Below are positions 52,428-60,917 of a stretch of 64,000 bases of DNA, piece by piece. The translations under genes were made by a program, and so were the position numbers. Each line of letters opens with the position of its first letter. Within the stretch, counting starts at the first letter, position 1. This DNA is from DSVZ01 sp964568145 (GTDB lineage Bacteria > Verrucomicrobiota > Verrucomicrobiia > Limisphaerales > J093). Under the pieces are notes generated by a model. That model did not search any database. It saw only the letters and a list, made by a program, of their open reading frames with translations, and was not told where the DNA came from. The DNA lies in assembly GCA_964568145.1 (NCBI GenBank), contig CAZMOZ010000005.1:124001-188000 (forward strand), read 5' to 3'.

Positions 52428-53450
52428 TTACTCCGTGACGGTGTCGTAGAAGCGCAGGATGTCGCCCTTGTCGCCGGTGAGTTCGGCTTCCTTGAACTTG
52501 ATGGCCGCGCGCGGGTGCTGGTTCAGGTAACCGGTGAGCAGGTACGGCAGGTCGAAGCCCCAGAGCAGTTTCGCCCGCAGCGGCTCGATATGGTTTTGCA
52601 CGCAGCCGAGCACCGGGCGCAGGTCGTACTTCGGGTTGTGCAGGAAGGCCAGGAGCAGCTCCATGGGGCAGTTGCCCGCGCCGCGGCCCAGGCCGGCCAT
52701 GGTGGCGTCGAGGAAGTTCGCCCCGCGCACGATGCCCTCGATGGTGTTGGCGAAGGCAAGCTGGAGGTTGTTGTGCATGTGCACGCCCACCTCCTTGCCC
52801 GCCGGTTTGCAGTGGCTGAGGTATTTCTTGACCAGGTAATCCACCTGCTCGCTGTACAGCGACCCGAAGCTGTCCACCACGTAGATGGCCAGCGTCTCGG
52901 ACTGCACCATGAGTTCCAGGCCCTCGGCCAGCTCGCGGTCGGGCACGGTCGAGACGGCCATGAGGTTGAGCGTGGTTTCGTAGCCCTTGTCGTGGGCGTC
53001 CTTGACCATGTCCAGCGCGGTGGGGATCTGGTTGATGTACGTGGCCACGCGGACCATGTCCACGACGCTGTCCTTCTTGGGCGGGATGTCTTCGCGGTAA
53101 TCGCACTTCTCGGCGTCGGCCATGACCGAGAGCTTCAGCGCGCCCGGCTTGTCGCCCACGATCCGACGGATGTCGTCTTCGAGGCAGTATTTCCAGCAGC
53201 CGTACTCCCCAAGTTTGATGTTCTTGCGCGAAGCCTTGTAGCCGATCTCCATGTAGTCAATGCCCGCCGCGACGCAGGCCTCGTACACAGCCTTCACCAC
53301 GCCGTCGTCGAACTGGTGGTTGTTCATCAGGCCGCCATCGCGGATGGTGCAGTCGAGAACCTTGATCTCCGGGCGGTAGGAAATCCAGCGGCCGGCGGCG
53401 CTTTCTTTGGACTTGGAACGCGGCGCTGCTTTCGAGGAAACGGTGTTCAT
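52428..53450 (-). CDS. HMG-CoA-lyase/4-hydroxy-2-oxovalerate-aldolase-like catalytic-domain protein
   Basis: About 340 residues. The barrel begins IKVLDCTIRDGGLMNNHQFDDGVVKAVYEACV (metal-binding Asp in RDGG). It continues YMEIGYKAS, LKLSVMADAEKCDY, VRVATYINQIPTALDMVKDAHDKGYETTLNLMAVS, AIYVVDSFGSLY, EVGVHMHNNLQLAFANTIEG (metal-binding HxH) and DATMAGLGRGAGNCPMELLLAFL. These are the marks of DRE-TIM metallolyases. The substrate is not clear, since C-terminal sequence does not match DmpG closely. ATG 53450 (MNTVSSKAA) is chosen. The last 22 codons are duplicated at 51502. Confidence 0.92.
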   Translation of the reverse strand: MNTVSSKAAPRSKSKESAAGRWISYRPEIKVLDCTIRDGGLMNNHQFDDGVVKAVYEACVAAGIDYMEIGYKASRKNIKLGEYGCWKYCLEDDIRRIVGDKPGALKLSVMADAEKCDYREDIPPKKDSVVDMVRVATYINQIPTALDMVKDAHDKGYETTLNLMAVSTVPDRELAEGLELMVQSETLAIYVVDSFGSLYSEQVDYLVKKYLSHCKPAGKEVGVHMHNNLQLAFANTIEGIVRGANFLDATMAGLGRGAGNCPMELLLAFLHNPKYDLRPVLGCVQNHIEPLRAKLLWGFDLPYLLTGYLNQHPRAAIKFKEAELTGDKGDILRFYDTVTE

Positions 53451-53795
53451 TGTGAGCGGAGTGTGGGCCAGGGCCGGCAAGGGCACAATCGCAGAAACGG
53501 CGGGCGCACGCTGAGATGACCGACGGCCTTTTCAACAGCGGAGTGTGGAAAGCGAATTGGTTACGGGGTTCGAGGTTTGAGCTTTGGAGCTTCGGCCTTG
53601 GCCGGAACGACTCAGCGCAGCACATCCGTTGGGGATCACGCCCGCCCCGGGCGTGGTGGGAGGCGCCCTCGCCTCCCGCCTCTGGGCGCGCACACTGCCG
53701 GGAACGGCGGAGCGGGTTTGGACGCCGGAATTTTCCGCGCGGCGCGAAAAAACGGCGCCCGGGGCGGGCGCGATCCCCGCCGCCAGTGCGGAGAC
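53451..53795. other. intergenic region, 345 bases, with one GC-rich repeat
   Basis: No gene seen. The 53636-53690 part has CGGGCGTGGTGGGAGGCGCC..GCCTCCCGCC, a hairpin-forming phrase like those at 6340 and 58790. Confidence 0.45.
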
Positions 53796-54335
53796 TCAAA
53801 CATCCAGCGCCACAGTGTCGGCGAACACCGCCCGGGCCAGCCGCGCTTCCGCCTCTGCGGCGTAGCGTGAAAGCGATTCCAAGTCGTCCATGCACGTTGC
53901 GGTTCCCGGTGGCGCGTCCCGGCCCGGTGCGGCCAGACCAAGCTGCCGGCGGCGTTCGGCCAGGCAGGCACGCAGCACGCGCAAGAGCACCACGCCCAAT
54001 GGCCCCCGATGCCAGCGGCGGAACCGCCGGATTGCCGCCGGGTCCGGAAACCGCCCCGCGCTCAGGTACCGCAGCGCCGGGTTCGCCTCCAGCGCTTCGG
54101 CGACCTCGTCCGACTCGTAACGGCCGGTCAAGTACGCAAAACTCACCGTGGCCAGCATCTGGCCGAAGCTGAACTGCTCCGAGCCGTGCCGGAATTCCCG
54201 ACCCGACCCCACCGCTTCGAGGTTGCTGGCCGCGTCCAGCACCCGCCGCAGCAGCCGGTCTTCGTCCACCCAGAGCCGCAGATCGTGTGGGAACCGCGGG
54301 CCAGGCGCTTCCAAAGCTTGCTCCGGCGCATTCAT
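53796..54335 (-). CDS. solitary transposase N-domain (DUF772-like) protein
   Basis: A 179-residue cytoplasmic protein. FSFGQMLATVSFAYLTGRYESDEVAEALEANPALRYLSAGRFPDPAAIRRFRRWHRGPL is the DUF772-type N-terminal domain of IS5/IS1182 transposases. The DDE catalytic domain that would follow is absent. Instead there is a helical tail (LRVLRACLAERRRQLGLAAP, MDDLESLSRYAAEAEARLARAVF). The frame is clean and there are no flanking inverted repeats, so it looks like a domesticated or regulatory protein and not a dying insertion sequence. It is divergent from metH. The start ATG 54335 removes an unlikely 33-residue leader. Confidence 0.78.
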   Translation of the reverse strand: MNAPEQALEAPGPRFPHDLRLWVDEDRLLRRVLDAASNLEAVGSGREFRHGSEQFSFGQMLATVSFAYLTGRYESDEVAEALEANPALRYLSAGRFPDPAAIRRFRRWHRGPLGVVLLRVLRACLAERRRQLGLAAPGRDAPPGTATCMDDLESLSRYAAEAEARLARAVFADTVALDV

Positions 54336-54439
54336 GGGGCCATCACTCGCTGGCTTTCCAGCGACGGCAGCAACCTGCCCGGGGACGGTTACAGCCCGAT
54401 GACGGCGACGTGAAATCGCGGTGTCAGTCACCAACTTAT

Positions 54440-54463
54440 ATCATCAGATCGTGATGCGATGAT
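54440..54463 (+). promoter_or_regulatory. inverted repeat upstream of metH, possible operator
   Basis: ATCATC at 54440-54445 and GATGAT at 54458-54463 are perfect inverted half-sites with a 12-base spacer, in the only AT-rich stretch of the metH leader. They overlap the first possible ATG of metH (54459), which argues that the true start is downstream. The regulator is unknown. Confidence 0.4.
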
Positions 54464-54551
54464 TTTTAATTTGCGTCACACGCCGCCCGCCGGCATGGTT
54501 CCGTCGTTGACGCGCCCGGCCGGGGCGGTTCCGGCCGGCGCGCCGCCACCG

Positions 54552-57500
54552 ATGAATCGCTTGCTGCACTCGACCGACCGCCTGACGCGGCTGCTCCGCG
54601 ACCGCATCGCCATTCTGGACGGCGCGATGGGCACCATGATCCAGCAGCACAAGCTGGCCGAGACGGACTATCGCGGGGCACGTTTCGCCGATTGGAAGGG
54701 CAAGCCGCTCAAGGGCGACATCGAACTGCTGGCGCTCAGCCGGCCCGATCTCATCGCGGAGATCCACCGGCAGTATCTGCTGGCTGGCGCGGATCTCATC
54801 GAGACCAACACCTTTTCCGCCACGACGATCGGCCAGCACGACTTCCTCTTTGCCCGGCCTCCGGCGGGGCGGAAAGACCAGGCCTTTTTCGACGAGGTGG
54901 TGAACGACCCCGGCCTGCACGACCTCGTAACCGGGATCAACCTCACCGCCGCCCGCCTGGCGCGGCGCGTCGCGGACGAGGTGGCGAACGAAACCGGCCG
55001 GCCGCGTTTTGTGGCGGGCGCCCTCGGCCCGCTGCCGGTCACGGCGTCGCTTTCCCCGGACGTGAATGACCCCGCCTTCCGCGCCGTGAATTTCCGCCAG
55101 CTCCACCAGGCATACGCCGGACAGGTCCGGGCCTTGATCGAAGGCGGCGTGGACCTGTTGTTGGTGGAGACAATTTTCGACACGCTCAACGCCAAGGCCG
55201 CGCTGTTCGCGATCCAGGAAGTGTTCGAAGAACTGGGCCTTGTTCCCAGCCCGGCCGGCGCTGATCCGGCATCCGGCACCCCGCGCCACGACCCGCGCAC
55301 CGCGAACCCCGCATCCGGCCTCCGGTCTCCGGCATCATCCGAACCCCGCCCCCTGCCGCTGCTGATCTCCGGCACCATCACCGACCGCTCCGGCCGGACG
55401 CTGACCGGCCAGACGCTGGAGGCGTTCTGGAACTCGGTGGCGCACGCGCGGCCGTTGGCCATCGGCCTCAACTGCGCGCTCGGCCCGAAGGAAATGCGGC
55501 CTTTTGCCGGGGAACTGGCCCGGCTTGCGCCCGCCTTCACCTGTTACTACCCGAACGCCGGCCTGCCTGATCCGCTCTCGCCCACCGGCTTTCCCGAGAC
55601 GCCCGAGTCCCTGGCGCCGCAACTGGCCGAGTGGGCCCGCGCCGGCTGGTTGAACATCGTCGGCGGCTGCTGCGGCACCACGCCGGCGCACATCCGCGCG
55701 CTCGCCGGGGCGGTGCGGGACTGTCCGCCGCGCCAGCCGCCCGTGGTCCGGCCGGACCTGCGGCTCAGCGGGCTGGAGCCGCTCACCCTCCGTTCGGTGG
55801 ACCCGGCCGCGGCGGAGGCGGACACGACTTCCGCGGCGCAGAACTTCGTGATCGTGGGCGAGCGCACCAACGTCACCGGCTCGCCCAAGTTTGCGAAGCT
55901 GATCCTGGCCGGGAAGTACGAGGAGGCCGTGGCCATCGCGCGCCAGCAGGTGGAGAACGGCGCCAACCTGATTGACGTGAACATGGACGAGGCGCTGCTG
56001 GACGGCGTGGCGGCCATGACGCGCTTCCTGCACCTCATCGCCGCCGAGCCGGACATCGCGCGCGTGCCGGTGATGATTGACTCGTCCAAGTGGGGGGTGA
56101 TCGAGGCCGGCCTCGAATGCCTGCAAGGCAAGGGCGTGGTGAATTCGATCTCGCTCAAGGAAGGCGAGGCGAAGTTCCTCGAACAGGCCCGGCGGGTGCG
56201 GCGCCACGGCGCGGCGGTGGTGGTGATGGCGTTCGACGAGCGCGGCCAGGCGGACACCTTTGAGCGCCGGATCGAGGTGTGCGCCCGCGCCTACCGGCTG
56301 CTCACCACGCAGGCCGGTTTCCCGCCCGAGGACATCGTCTTCGACCCGAACGTGCTGACCGTGGGCACGGGCATCGAGGAGCACGCGAACTACGCGGTGG
56401 ACTTCATCCGCGCCACGCGCTGGATCAAGGAGAACCTCCCGCGGGCGAAGGTCAGCGGCGGCGTGAGCAACGTGAGCTTCAGCTTTCGCGGCAACAACGC
56501 CGTGCGCGAGGCCATGCACAGCGCCTTCCTGTACCACGCCATCCGCGCCGGGCTCGACATGGCCATCGTCAACGCCGGCATGCTGGCCGTGTACGAGGAA
56601 ATCCCGGCGGACCTGCGCGAACTCGTCGAGGACGTGCTGTTGAACCGCCGGCCCGACGCCACCGAGCGGCTCATCGCCCACGGCTCGCAGCTCAAGGCCC
56701 GCAGCGGCGGAGCGCCTGCGGACAGCCCGGCCGTGGCGGCCGGCGAAGACCTCGCCTGGCGACGGGGCACGGTCGAGCAGCGCCTCGAGCACGCGCTGGT
56801 CAAGGGCATCGCCGACTTCGTCGAGGCGGACGCCGAGGAAGCGCGGCTCAAGTACGGCCGGCCGCTGGCGGTCATCGAGGGGCCGCTCATGGCGGGCATG
56901 AACGTGGTCGGCGACCTCTTCGGCGCGGGCAAGATGTTCCTGCCGCAGGTTGTGAAGTCCGCCCGGGTGATGAAGAAGGCGGTGGCTTGTCTCCAGCCCT
57001 TCATGGAGGCCGGTAAGCAGGCGGGCCGGGCGGGCGCGAAGGTCGCGGGCCGGGTGTTGCTCGCCACGGTCAAGGGGGACGTGCACGACATCGGCAAGAA
57101 CATCGTGGGCGTGGTGCTCGCCTGCAACGGCTACGAGGTGATTGACCTCGGCGTCATGGTGCCCGGCGAGAAAATCCTCGAAACCGCGCGCGAACGACGG
57201 GTGGACGTCATCGGCCTGAGCGGCCTCATCACACCGTCGCTGGACGAAATGGTCCACGTGGCGCGGGAACTGGAGCGGCAGGACGTTCAACTGCCGTTGC
57301 TCATCGGCGGCGCCACCACCAGCAAGGCCCACACCGCCGTCAAGATCGCGCCGGCTTACAGCCAGCCAGTGATCCACGTGCTCGACGCCAGCCGCGCGGT
57401 GCCGGTGGTTTCCTGCCTGCTCAGTCCGAAGCAGAAGCCGGCGTTCGTGGCCGGGGTGCGCGACGAGTACCAGCGCATCCGCGCCCAGCACGCCGGCCAG

Positions 57501-58730
57501 CAGACGCGGTTGCTGGACCTGGCGACCGCCCGCGCCCGCGCGCCGAAATTCGACTGGACCGTGTACACGCCGCCCCGGCCGGACTTCCTCGGCGTGCGCG
57601 TCCTGTCCACGGAGTCGTCCCCCCGGTGGGGCGAGACCGGGAGCGGAAGCCGGATACCCGAGGCCCGAGGCCTGAGGCCCGAGGCCGGGAACCAGATGCC
57701 GGATGTGGGATCTCAGCCTTCGACCTTCGACGTTCGACCTTCGACCCTCGGTTGGGGCGAGACTCCGTCGAGCCCAGCCTCGGCTTCGCCCGCCAGCTTC
57801 GCGCTCAGCGACCTCACGCCGCTGATTGACTGGACGCCATTCTTCCACGCCTGGGAACTGCGCGGCGTCTTTCCGAAGATTCTCGACCATCCCAAGTACG
57901 GCGAGCAGGCCCGCAAGCTTTACGAGGATGCGCAGCGGCTGCTCGACGAGATCGTCAGCCAGCGCCTGCTCACCGCCCGCGGGGTGTACGGCTTCTTCCC
58001 GGCGAACGCCGTGGGCGAGGACGTGGAGCTGTACGCCGACGAAACCCGCAGCCGCGTGCTGGCCCGCCTGCATTTCCTGCGCCAGCAAATCGAGAAGGGT
58101 GAGTCCACGCCCAACTGGTGTCTGGCCGACTTCGTGGCGCCCAAGACGCTTGACCCGGCTTCCGGCCTCCGGCCTCCGGCCTCCGGAGCCGGCGTCCCGA
58201 CGTCCTTGCCTGATTACCTCGGCGTCTTCGCCGTCACCTCCGGCCACGGACTGCGCGAACTGGTTGAGCTGTTCAAGGCCGATCATGACGATTACCGCGC
58301 GATCCTGGCCGAGGCGCTGGCCGACCGCCTGGCCGAGGCGTTTGCCGAATACCTCCACAAGCGCGCCCGCGAGGACTGGGGTTTCGGCCGCGCCGAAAAC
58401 CTCGCGCCGGAGCAACTGCTCGACGAGAAATACCGCGGCATCCGGCCGGCCGCGGGCTACCCGGCCTGCCCGGACCACAGCGAGAAGCGCGCGCTCTGGC
58501 AGTTGCTCGAGGTCGAGCGGCTGGCCGGGATTCACCTCACCGAAAACTTCGCCATGTGGCCCGGCAGCAGCGTGAGCGGGCTGTACTTCAGCCATCCGGA
58601 CGCGAAGTACTTCGCCGTCGGCAAGCTGGGTCGCGATCAGGTGGCGGATTACGCGCGCCGCAAGGGCCTGAGCCTCGCCGAGGCCGAGCGCTGGCTCGGC
58701 CCGAACCTTGGTTACGAGCCGGGACGATGA
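54552..58730 (+). CDS. metH: cobalamin-dependent methionine synthase with three in-frame repeat insertions
   Basis: It transfers a methyl group from methyltetrahydrofolate via methylcobalamin to homocysteine. All modules are present. Homocysteine domain: ILDGAMGTMIQQHKL, GADLIETNTFSATTI, ALNCALG-type Cys and GGCCGTTPAHIRAL with the zinc cysteines. Folate domain: FVIVGERTNVTGSPKF, NGANLIDVNMDEALLDG. Cobalamin domain: VHDIGKNIVGVVLACNGYEVIDLGV with the DxHxxG histidine, LIGGATTSKAHTAVKI. Activation domain: LRGVFPKIL, FAMWPGSSVSGLYFSHPDAKYFAVGKLGRDQ. At 1392 residues it is about 165 longer than E. coli MetH. The surplus falls at 55246-55350, 57610-57790 and 58147-58200, all low-complexity repeat DNA at domain linkers or loops. 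Start 54552 preferred; ATG 54459 would add 31 unlike residues. Confidence 0.93.
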   Translation: MNRLLHSTDRLTRLLRDRIAILDGAMGTMIQQHKLAETDYRGARFADWKGKPLKGDIELLALSRPDLIAEIHRQYLLAGADLIETNTFSATTIGQHDFLFARPPAGRKDQAFFDEVVNDPGLHDLVTGINLTAARLARRVADEVANETGRPRFVAGALGPLPVTASLSPDVNDPAFRAVNFRQLHQAYAGQVRALIEGGVDLLLVETIFDTLNAKAALFAIQEVFEELGLVPSPAGADPASGTPRHDPRTANPASGLRSPASSEPRPLPLLISGTITDRSGRTLTGQTLEAFWNSVAHARPLAIGLNCALGPKEMRPFAGELARLAPAFTCYYPNAGLPDPLSPTGFPETPESLAPQLAEWARAGWLNIVGGCCGTTPAHIRALAGAVRDCPPRQPPVVRPDLRLSGLEPLTLRSVDPAAAEADTTSAAQNFVIVGERTNVTGSPKFAKLILAGKYEEAVAIARQQVENGANLIDVNMDEALLDGVAAMTRFLHLIAAEPDIARVPVMIDSSKWGVIEAGLECLQGKGVVNSISLKEGEAKFLEQARRVRRHGAAVVVMAFDERGQADTFERRIEVCARAYRLLTTQAGFPPEDIVFDPNVLTVGTGIEEHANYAVDFIRATRWIKENLPRAKVSGGVSNVSFSFRGNNAVREAMHSAFLYHAIRAGLDMAIVNAGMLAVYEEIPADLRELVEDVLLNRRPDATERLIAHGSQLKARSGGAPADSPAVAAGEDLAWRRGTVEQRLEHALVKGIADFVEADAEEARLKYGRPLAVIEGPLMAGMNVVGDLFGAGKMFLPQVVKSARVMKKAVACLQPFMEAGKQAGRAGAKVAGRVLLATVKGDVHDIGKNIVGVVLACNGYEVIDLGVMVPGEKILETARERRVDVIGLSGLITPSLDEMVHVARELERQDVQLPLLIGGATTSKAHTAVKIAPAYSQPVIHVLDASRAVPVVSCLLSPKQKPAFVAGVRDEYQRIRAQHAGQQTRLLDLATARARAPKFDWTVYTPPRPDFLGVRVLSTESSPRWGETGSGSRIPEARGLRPEAGNQMPDVGSQPSTFDVRPSTLGWGETPSSPASASPASFALSDLTPLIDWTPFFHAWELRGVFPKILDHPKYGEQARKLYEDAQRLLDEIVSQRLLTARGVYGFFPANAVGEDVELYADETRSRVLARLHFLRQQIEKGESTPNWCLADFVAPKTLDPASGLRPPASGAGVPTSLPDYLGVFAVTSGHGLRELVELFKADHDDYRAILAEALADRLAEAFAEYLHKRAREDWGFGRAENLAPEQLLDEKYRGIRPAAGYPACPDHSEKRALWQLLEVERLAGIHLTENFAMWPGSSVSGLYFSHPDAKYFAVGKLGRDQVADYARRKGLSLAEAERWLGPNLGYEPGR

Positions 58731-58911
58731 AGCGGCGCGGACTGTGGTGGCGTGGCGTGTGGTGGCGCGGGCGACCCGCCCGCGGAAGTGGCGGGACGCG
58801 CCTCGCGTCCCGTCCCGTGCAAGTTTCAACACGACCCTGGCCCGGATAAATCCGAAAGTGGCTGTTGACCGGAGTTCGGTCGGTCACGCCCGCAGGTTTC
58901 GATCATCAAGC
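58731..58911. repeat. intergenic GC-rich repeat
   Basis: GTGGTGGCGCGGGCGACCCG with its complementary phrase, then GGGACGCGCCTCGCGTCCC, form two strong hairpins at 58755-58815. It lies between convergent genes. No gene. Confidence 0.55.
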
Positions 58912-60870
58912 TCAGCCCGCCCGCCCCAGCCGGCGGAAGTCGCCTTCGCGGCGGGTGATGCCTTCGCGGTCCAGCTTTTCGCACAGCGGCACCATGATCC
59001 GCCGCGTGCAGCCGAGCGCCTGGCGCAAGTCGCTCACCGTCGCCTGGCCGCGCCGCCGCAGCAGGTCCTGCACGGTCGCCACCGCCTGCGCGTAGGCCGG
59101 CGCCGCCAGCACCAGTTCCGGTCCAACCTCCACCGCCTCGCCCGTGTCCACCAGAAACTTCAGCGCCTCCAGGGTGTTCCGGTCGCGAACGAGGTCCTTG
59201 CGCGAAGGGGGATCAAGCGGTTTTTCCGCGAGTGCCTGGCGGAGCCACTCGCTGGCGGCCTGCAAGCGCGGCGGCAAGGCCGGCCGGTGCGAGGCGCGCC
59301 GGACCGCCGTGCCCACCTGGACAAAGCCGGTTGGGACCAGCGCCGTCACCAGCGCCTCGAAGGCACCGGGCAGGGCGAGTTCTGCGACGAGGTGCCCGCG
59401 CAGCTCCGCCAGCGGCAGGCCGGGCCATTCCGGGTGCGCGCGGTGGGCCTGGTCAATAGCCTCGGCGGCGCGTTGCAACCATTCCTGCCAGCGCGCGGCG
59501 TCGGCGGCCATTTCACTGGTCAGCACGGTCCGGCCTTCGCGGGCCAGCGCTTCCAGCGCGGCTTCGATTTCCGCCGCGCTGAAGCGTGATTTGGCCAGCA
59601 GCCCGGCCCGCGCCGCCACGCCGTCGCGCTGAAGCAACGAGGCCACCCAGACGCTGGCGTCCCGCGGGGCCGCCGCCCGGGCCTCGAGCAAGGGCAGGTG
59701 CGCGCGGTGCTGCCAGTGTTTGCGGTTGCCGTCCGGGTCGAGCACCATGCCGCCCGCCAGCGTGGCCTGCTCGGACCAGTCGCGGATGATGAAACGGTCG
59801 CCGCCGAACAGACAGGCCGGGGTCTCGAAGCGCAGTTGGGCCAGCGCGCGGCCACCGGGCGCGAGTTCGCCGCCGCCGTGCAGAAAGACCGTTGCCGCCG
59901 CGTTGGCGCTGCCGAAATGGACGCGCACGCGACTGCGGTCTTTGAGCGGGCGCGCGGCGGGATTCTTCTGTCCGGCCAGCCGGGCGGACTTCAGCAGCAA
60001 CACGTCCGCGGCATCGCTGGCGGCGCCCAGTTCGGCCAGCGTGACCGTGTCGCCGCGGCCCACGCCGGTCGAGCCGGCTTCCTCACGCGGCGCGAGGTCG
60101 GGCAGGTTCAACGCGACGCGCTGGCCGGGGACGGCCAGTTCGAGTTCGGCGTTGTGACTTTGCAGGCTGCGGATGCGCGCGGTCTGGCCACCGGGCTGGA
60201 TCACCACCGGCTGGCCGCGGCGCAGCGGGCCGCCGGTGAGCGTGCCGGTGACCACCGTGCCCACGCCTTTCAGGGTGAACACGCGGTCCACCGGCAGGCG
60301 CGGCTTGCCGAGGTCGCGCGGCGCGGGCGAGGCGGCAAGCGTTTGGGCGAGCGCCGCCTTGAGTTCCTCCAGGCCGCGACCGGTGACCACCGAGGCGGGC
60401 ACGAGCGGCGCGGCGGCGAAGGGCGTGCTTTCCAGCCGGGCGCGCACCGCGTCGCAGAGCCCGGCCTCCCGCCCCGCCGCGAGATCCATCTTGGTCACGG
60501 CGACGACAGCCTGGCGGACGCCAAGGTATTCGAGGATTTGCAGGTGTTCCTCGGTTTGGGGCATCCAGCCGTCGTCCGCGGCCACGACAAGCAGTGCGAG
60601 GTCAATCGAGCCCACGCCCGCAACCATGTTCTTCACAAAATCCTCGTGGCCGGGCACGTCCACCACGCCGATCGAGAAGCGCGCGGGCTCGCAGCCGGGG
60701 CCGGGCGGGGCGGGCAGGTCGAGGTGCGCGAAGCCGAGGTCAATCGTGATGCCGCGGGCCTTTTCCTCCGGCAAGCGGTCGGGGTCGGTGCCGGTGAGGG
60801 CCTTGACCAGCGCGCTCTTGCCGTGATCCACGTGGCCGGCGGTGGCGAGGATGAAATGACGCACCAGCAT
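58912..60870 (-). CDS. selB: selenocysteine-specific elongation factor
   Basis: A 652-residue GTPase that delivers selenocysteyl-tRNA to recoded UGA codons next to a SECIS hairpin. The G domain shows ILATAGHVDHGKSALVKALTG (G1), ARGITIDLGFAHLDL (G2), VVDVPGHEDFVKNM (G3) and VAVTKMDLA (G4). Barrel domains II-III contain VFTLKGVGTVVTGTLTGGPLRRG. The C-terminal 260 residues hold winged-helix units (ARAGLLAKSRFSAAEIEAALEALAREG, RRGQATVSDLRQALGCTRRIMVPLCEKLDREGITRR) that bind SECIS RNA. ATG 60870 is chosen. Its presence implies selA, selC and selD elsewhere. Confidence 0.94.
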   Translation of the reverse strand: MLVRHFILATAGHVDHGKSALVKALTGTDPDRLPEEKARGITIDLGFAHLDLPAPPGPGCEPARFSIGVVDVPGHEDFVKNMVAGVGSIDLALLVVAADDGWMPQTEEHLQILEYLGVRQAVVAVTKMDLAAGREAGLCDAVRARLESTPFAAAPLVPASVVTGRGLEELKAALAQTLAASPAPRDLGKPRLPVDRVFTLKGVGTVVTGTLTGGPLRRGQPVVIQPGGQTARIRSLQSHNAELELAVPGQRVALNLPDLAPREEAGSTGVGRGDTVTLAELGAASDAADVLLLKSARLAGQKNPAARPLKDRSRVRVHFGSANAAATVFLHGGGELAPGGRALAQLRFETPACLFGGDRFIIRDWSEQATLAGGMVLDPDGNRKHWQHRAHLPLLEARAAAPRDASVWVASLLQRDGVAARAGLLAKSRFSAAEIEAALEALAREGRTVLTSEMAADAARWQEWLQRAAEAIDQAHRAHPEWPGLPLAELRGHLVAELALPGAFEALVTALVPTGFVQVGTAVRRASHRPALPPRLQAASEWLRQALAEKPLDPPSRKDLVRDRNTLEALKFLVDTGEAVEVGPELVLAAPAYAQAVATVQDLLRRRGQATVSDLRQALGCTRRIMVPLCEKLDREGITRREGDFRRLGRAG

Positions 60871-60917
60871 GCAGCGCGGGAAGGGTGGAAGAACAGGCCG
60901 TCGGTACGCCGCCTGCC

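Noticed and set aside
53796..54335. Insertion sequence
   Set aside because: No catalytic domain, terminal inverted repeats or target duplication are visible; only the N-terminal transposase domain is present.
54336..54551. Cobalamin, SAM or SAH riboswitch before metH
   Set aside because: I could not fit the leader to the conserved cores of these riboswitches. Only a short palindrome is evident.
55335..58832. An 1165-codon minus-strand frame over metH
   Set aside because: It is composition-driven antisense. The plus strand has every methionine synthase motif.
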